Source of the DNA: Mauremys mutica
Lineage: Eukaryota; Chordata; Testudines; Geoemydidae
NCBI RefSeq assembly: GCF_020497125.1
Contig: NC_059076.1
Span: 11,833,951-11,897,950 of the forward strand
Reading direction: 5' to 3'
DNA length: 64,000 nucleotides
A model generated the notes under the pieces. It saw only the letters and a program-made list of their open reading frames with translations. It did no database searches and was not told the DNA's origin. Numbering within the stretch: position 1 is the stretch's first letter; every line of letters starts with the position of its first letter. Positions 63,483 through 64,000 of this stretch are shown in pieces. The translations under genes were made by a program, and so were the position numbers.

Positions 63483-64000
63483 TAGAATCATAGAATCATA
63501 GAATCTCAGGGTTGGAAGGGACCTCAGGAGGTCATCTAGTCCAACCCCCTGCTCAAAGCAGGACCAAACCCAACTAAATCATCCCAGCCAGGACTTTGTC
63601 AAGCCTGACCTTAAAAACCTCTAAGGAAGGAGATTCCACCCCCTCCCTAGGTAACCCATTCCAGTTCTTCACCACCCTACTAGTGAAAAAGTTTTTCCTA
63701 ATATCCAACCTAAACCTCCCCCTCTGCAACTTGAGACCATTACTCCTTGTTCTGTCATCTTCTACCACTGAGAACAGTCTAGATCCATCCTCTTTGGAAC
63801 CCCCTTTCAGGTAGTTGAAAGCAGCTATCAAATCCCCCCTCATTCTTCTCTTCTGCAGACTAAACAATCCCAGTTCCCTCAGACTCTCCTCATAAGTCAT
63901 GTGCTCCAGCCCCCTAATCATTTTGGTTGCCCTCCGCTGGACTCTCTCCAATTTATCCACATCCTTCTTGTAGTGTGGGGCCCAAAACTGGACACAGTAC
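63483..64000 (-). mobile_element. CR1 LINE 3' part, runs off the window
   Basis: The plus strand begins with copies of 'catagaat' (63,482-63,505) and continues 'gggttggaagggacctcagg', the inverted CR1 3' terminus. The 3' UTR and C-terminal ORF2 follow. The element enters the window from the right. Confidence 0.95.
63574..64000 (-). CDS. CR1 ORF2 C-terminal part, partial
   Basis: The minus-strand frame is open from the window edge to the stop at 63,574, about 142 codons. It starts [20 protein letters not shown] and continues [58 protein letters not shown] and [15 protein letters not shown], the standard CR1 ORF2 C-terminus after the RT palm. No stop or frameshift is seen, so the copy may be young. 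The RT core lies outside the window. Confidence 0.9.
   Translation of the reverse strand, partial: YCVQFWAPHYKKDVDKLERVQRRATKMIRGLEHMTYEESLRELGLFSLQKRRMRGDLIAAFNYLKGGSKEDGSRLFSVVEDDRTRSNGLKLQRGRFRLDIRKNFFTSRVVKNWNGLPREGVESPSLEVFKVRLDKVLAGMI

Overview
The window is vertebrate, most probably a cryptodiran (hidden-necked) turtle. The best single marker is the tRNA-derived SINE at 22,061-22,248, which has Pol III A and B boxes joined to a CR1 3' tail. This is the architecture of the turtle SINE usually called Cry or PolIII/SINE. The rest of the repeat content agrees: several CR1 subfamilies, DIRS elements, a Penelope-like element, a PIF/Harbinger element with a two-exon Myb/SANT-like gene, many hAT and Tigger-like miniature elements, and MIR-like SINE fossils. 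I see no convincing host exon, no cellular RNA gene and no CRISPR. The stretch reads as intergenic or intronic DNA shaped by transposons. Family names come from recognising motifs; no database was searched.

Layout. 1-7,240: mostly unique sequence with a MIR-like fossil and a 1,008-bp TA-flanked Tigger-like element (4,953-5,960). 7,243-8,705: minus-strand CR1 lacking its RT core. 9,472-10,161: one hAT element inside another. 11,795-13,775: Penelope-like element (RT plus GIY-YIG nuclease, three in-frame stops) with a hAT MITE in its 3' part. 15,000-31,600: CR1 3' ends, palindromic MITEs, the SINE and hAT MITEs in unique sequence. 31,615-36,294: complete 4,680-bp Harbinger with TIRs and a TGA target duplication, inserted into a MIR-like SINE. 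It has an apparently intact spliced Myb/SANT-like gene on the plus strand, a frameshifted DDE transposase on the minus strand, and a possible third, antisense gene inside the Myb-gene intron. 37,240-39,845: 5' part of a DIRS element whose gag carries a long arginine/serine domain. 47,467-49,578: a second DIRS on the minus strand with inverted terminal repeats, an internal complementary region, gag and tyrosine-recombinase remnants and no RT, and a second copy of the same hAT MITE inside it. 50,725-50,905: a Penelope terminal fragment with a decayed hammerhead-ribozyme core. 54,985-55,281: Harbinger MITE sharing TIRs with the 4.7-kb element. 56,290-57,996: plus-strand CR1 with an uninterrupted endonuclease ORF but an RT removed by internal deletion. 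58,000-63,480: AT-rich unique DNA with two small MITEs. 63,483 to the edge: minus-strand CR1 3' part.

Relationships. The autonomous Harbinger could have mobilised the MITE that shares its TIR, and CR1 machinery is the expected source of SINE movement because their tails match. A recurring theme is loss of the reverse-transcriptase core while ends and accessory domains survive: both internally readable CR1 copies and both DIRS copies show it.
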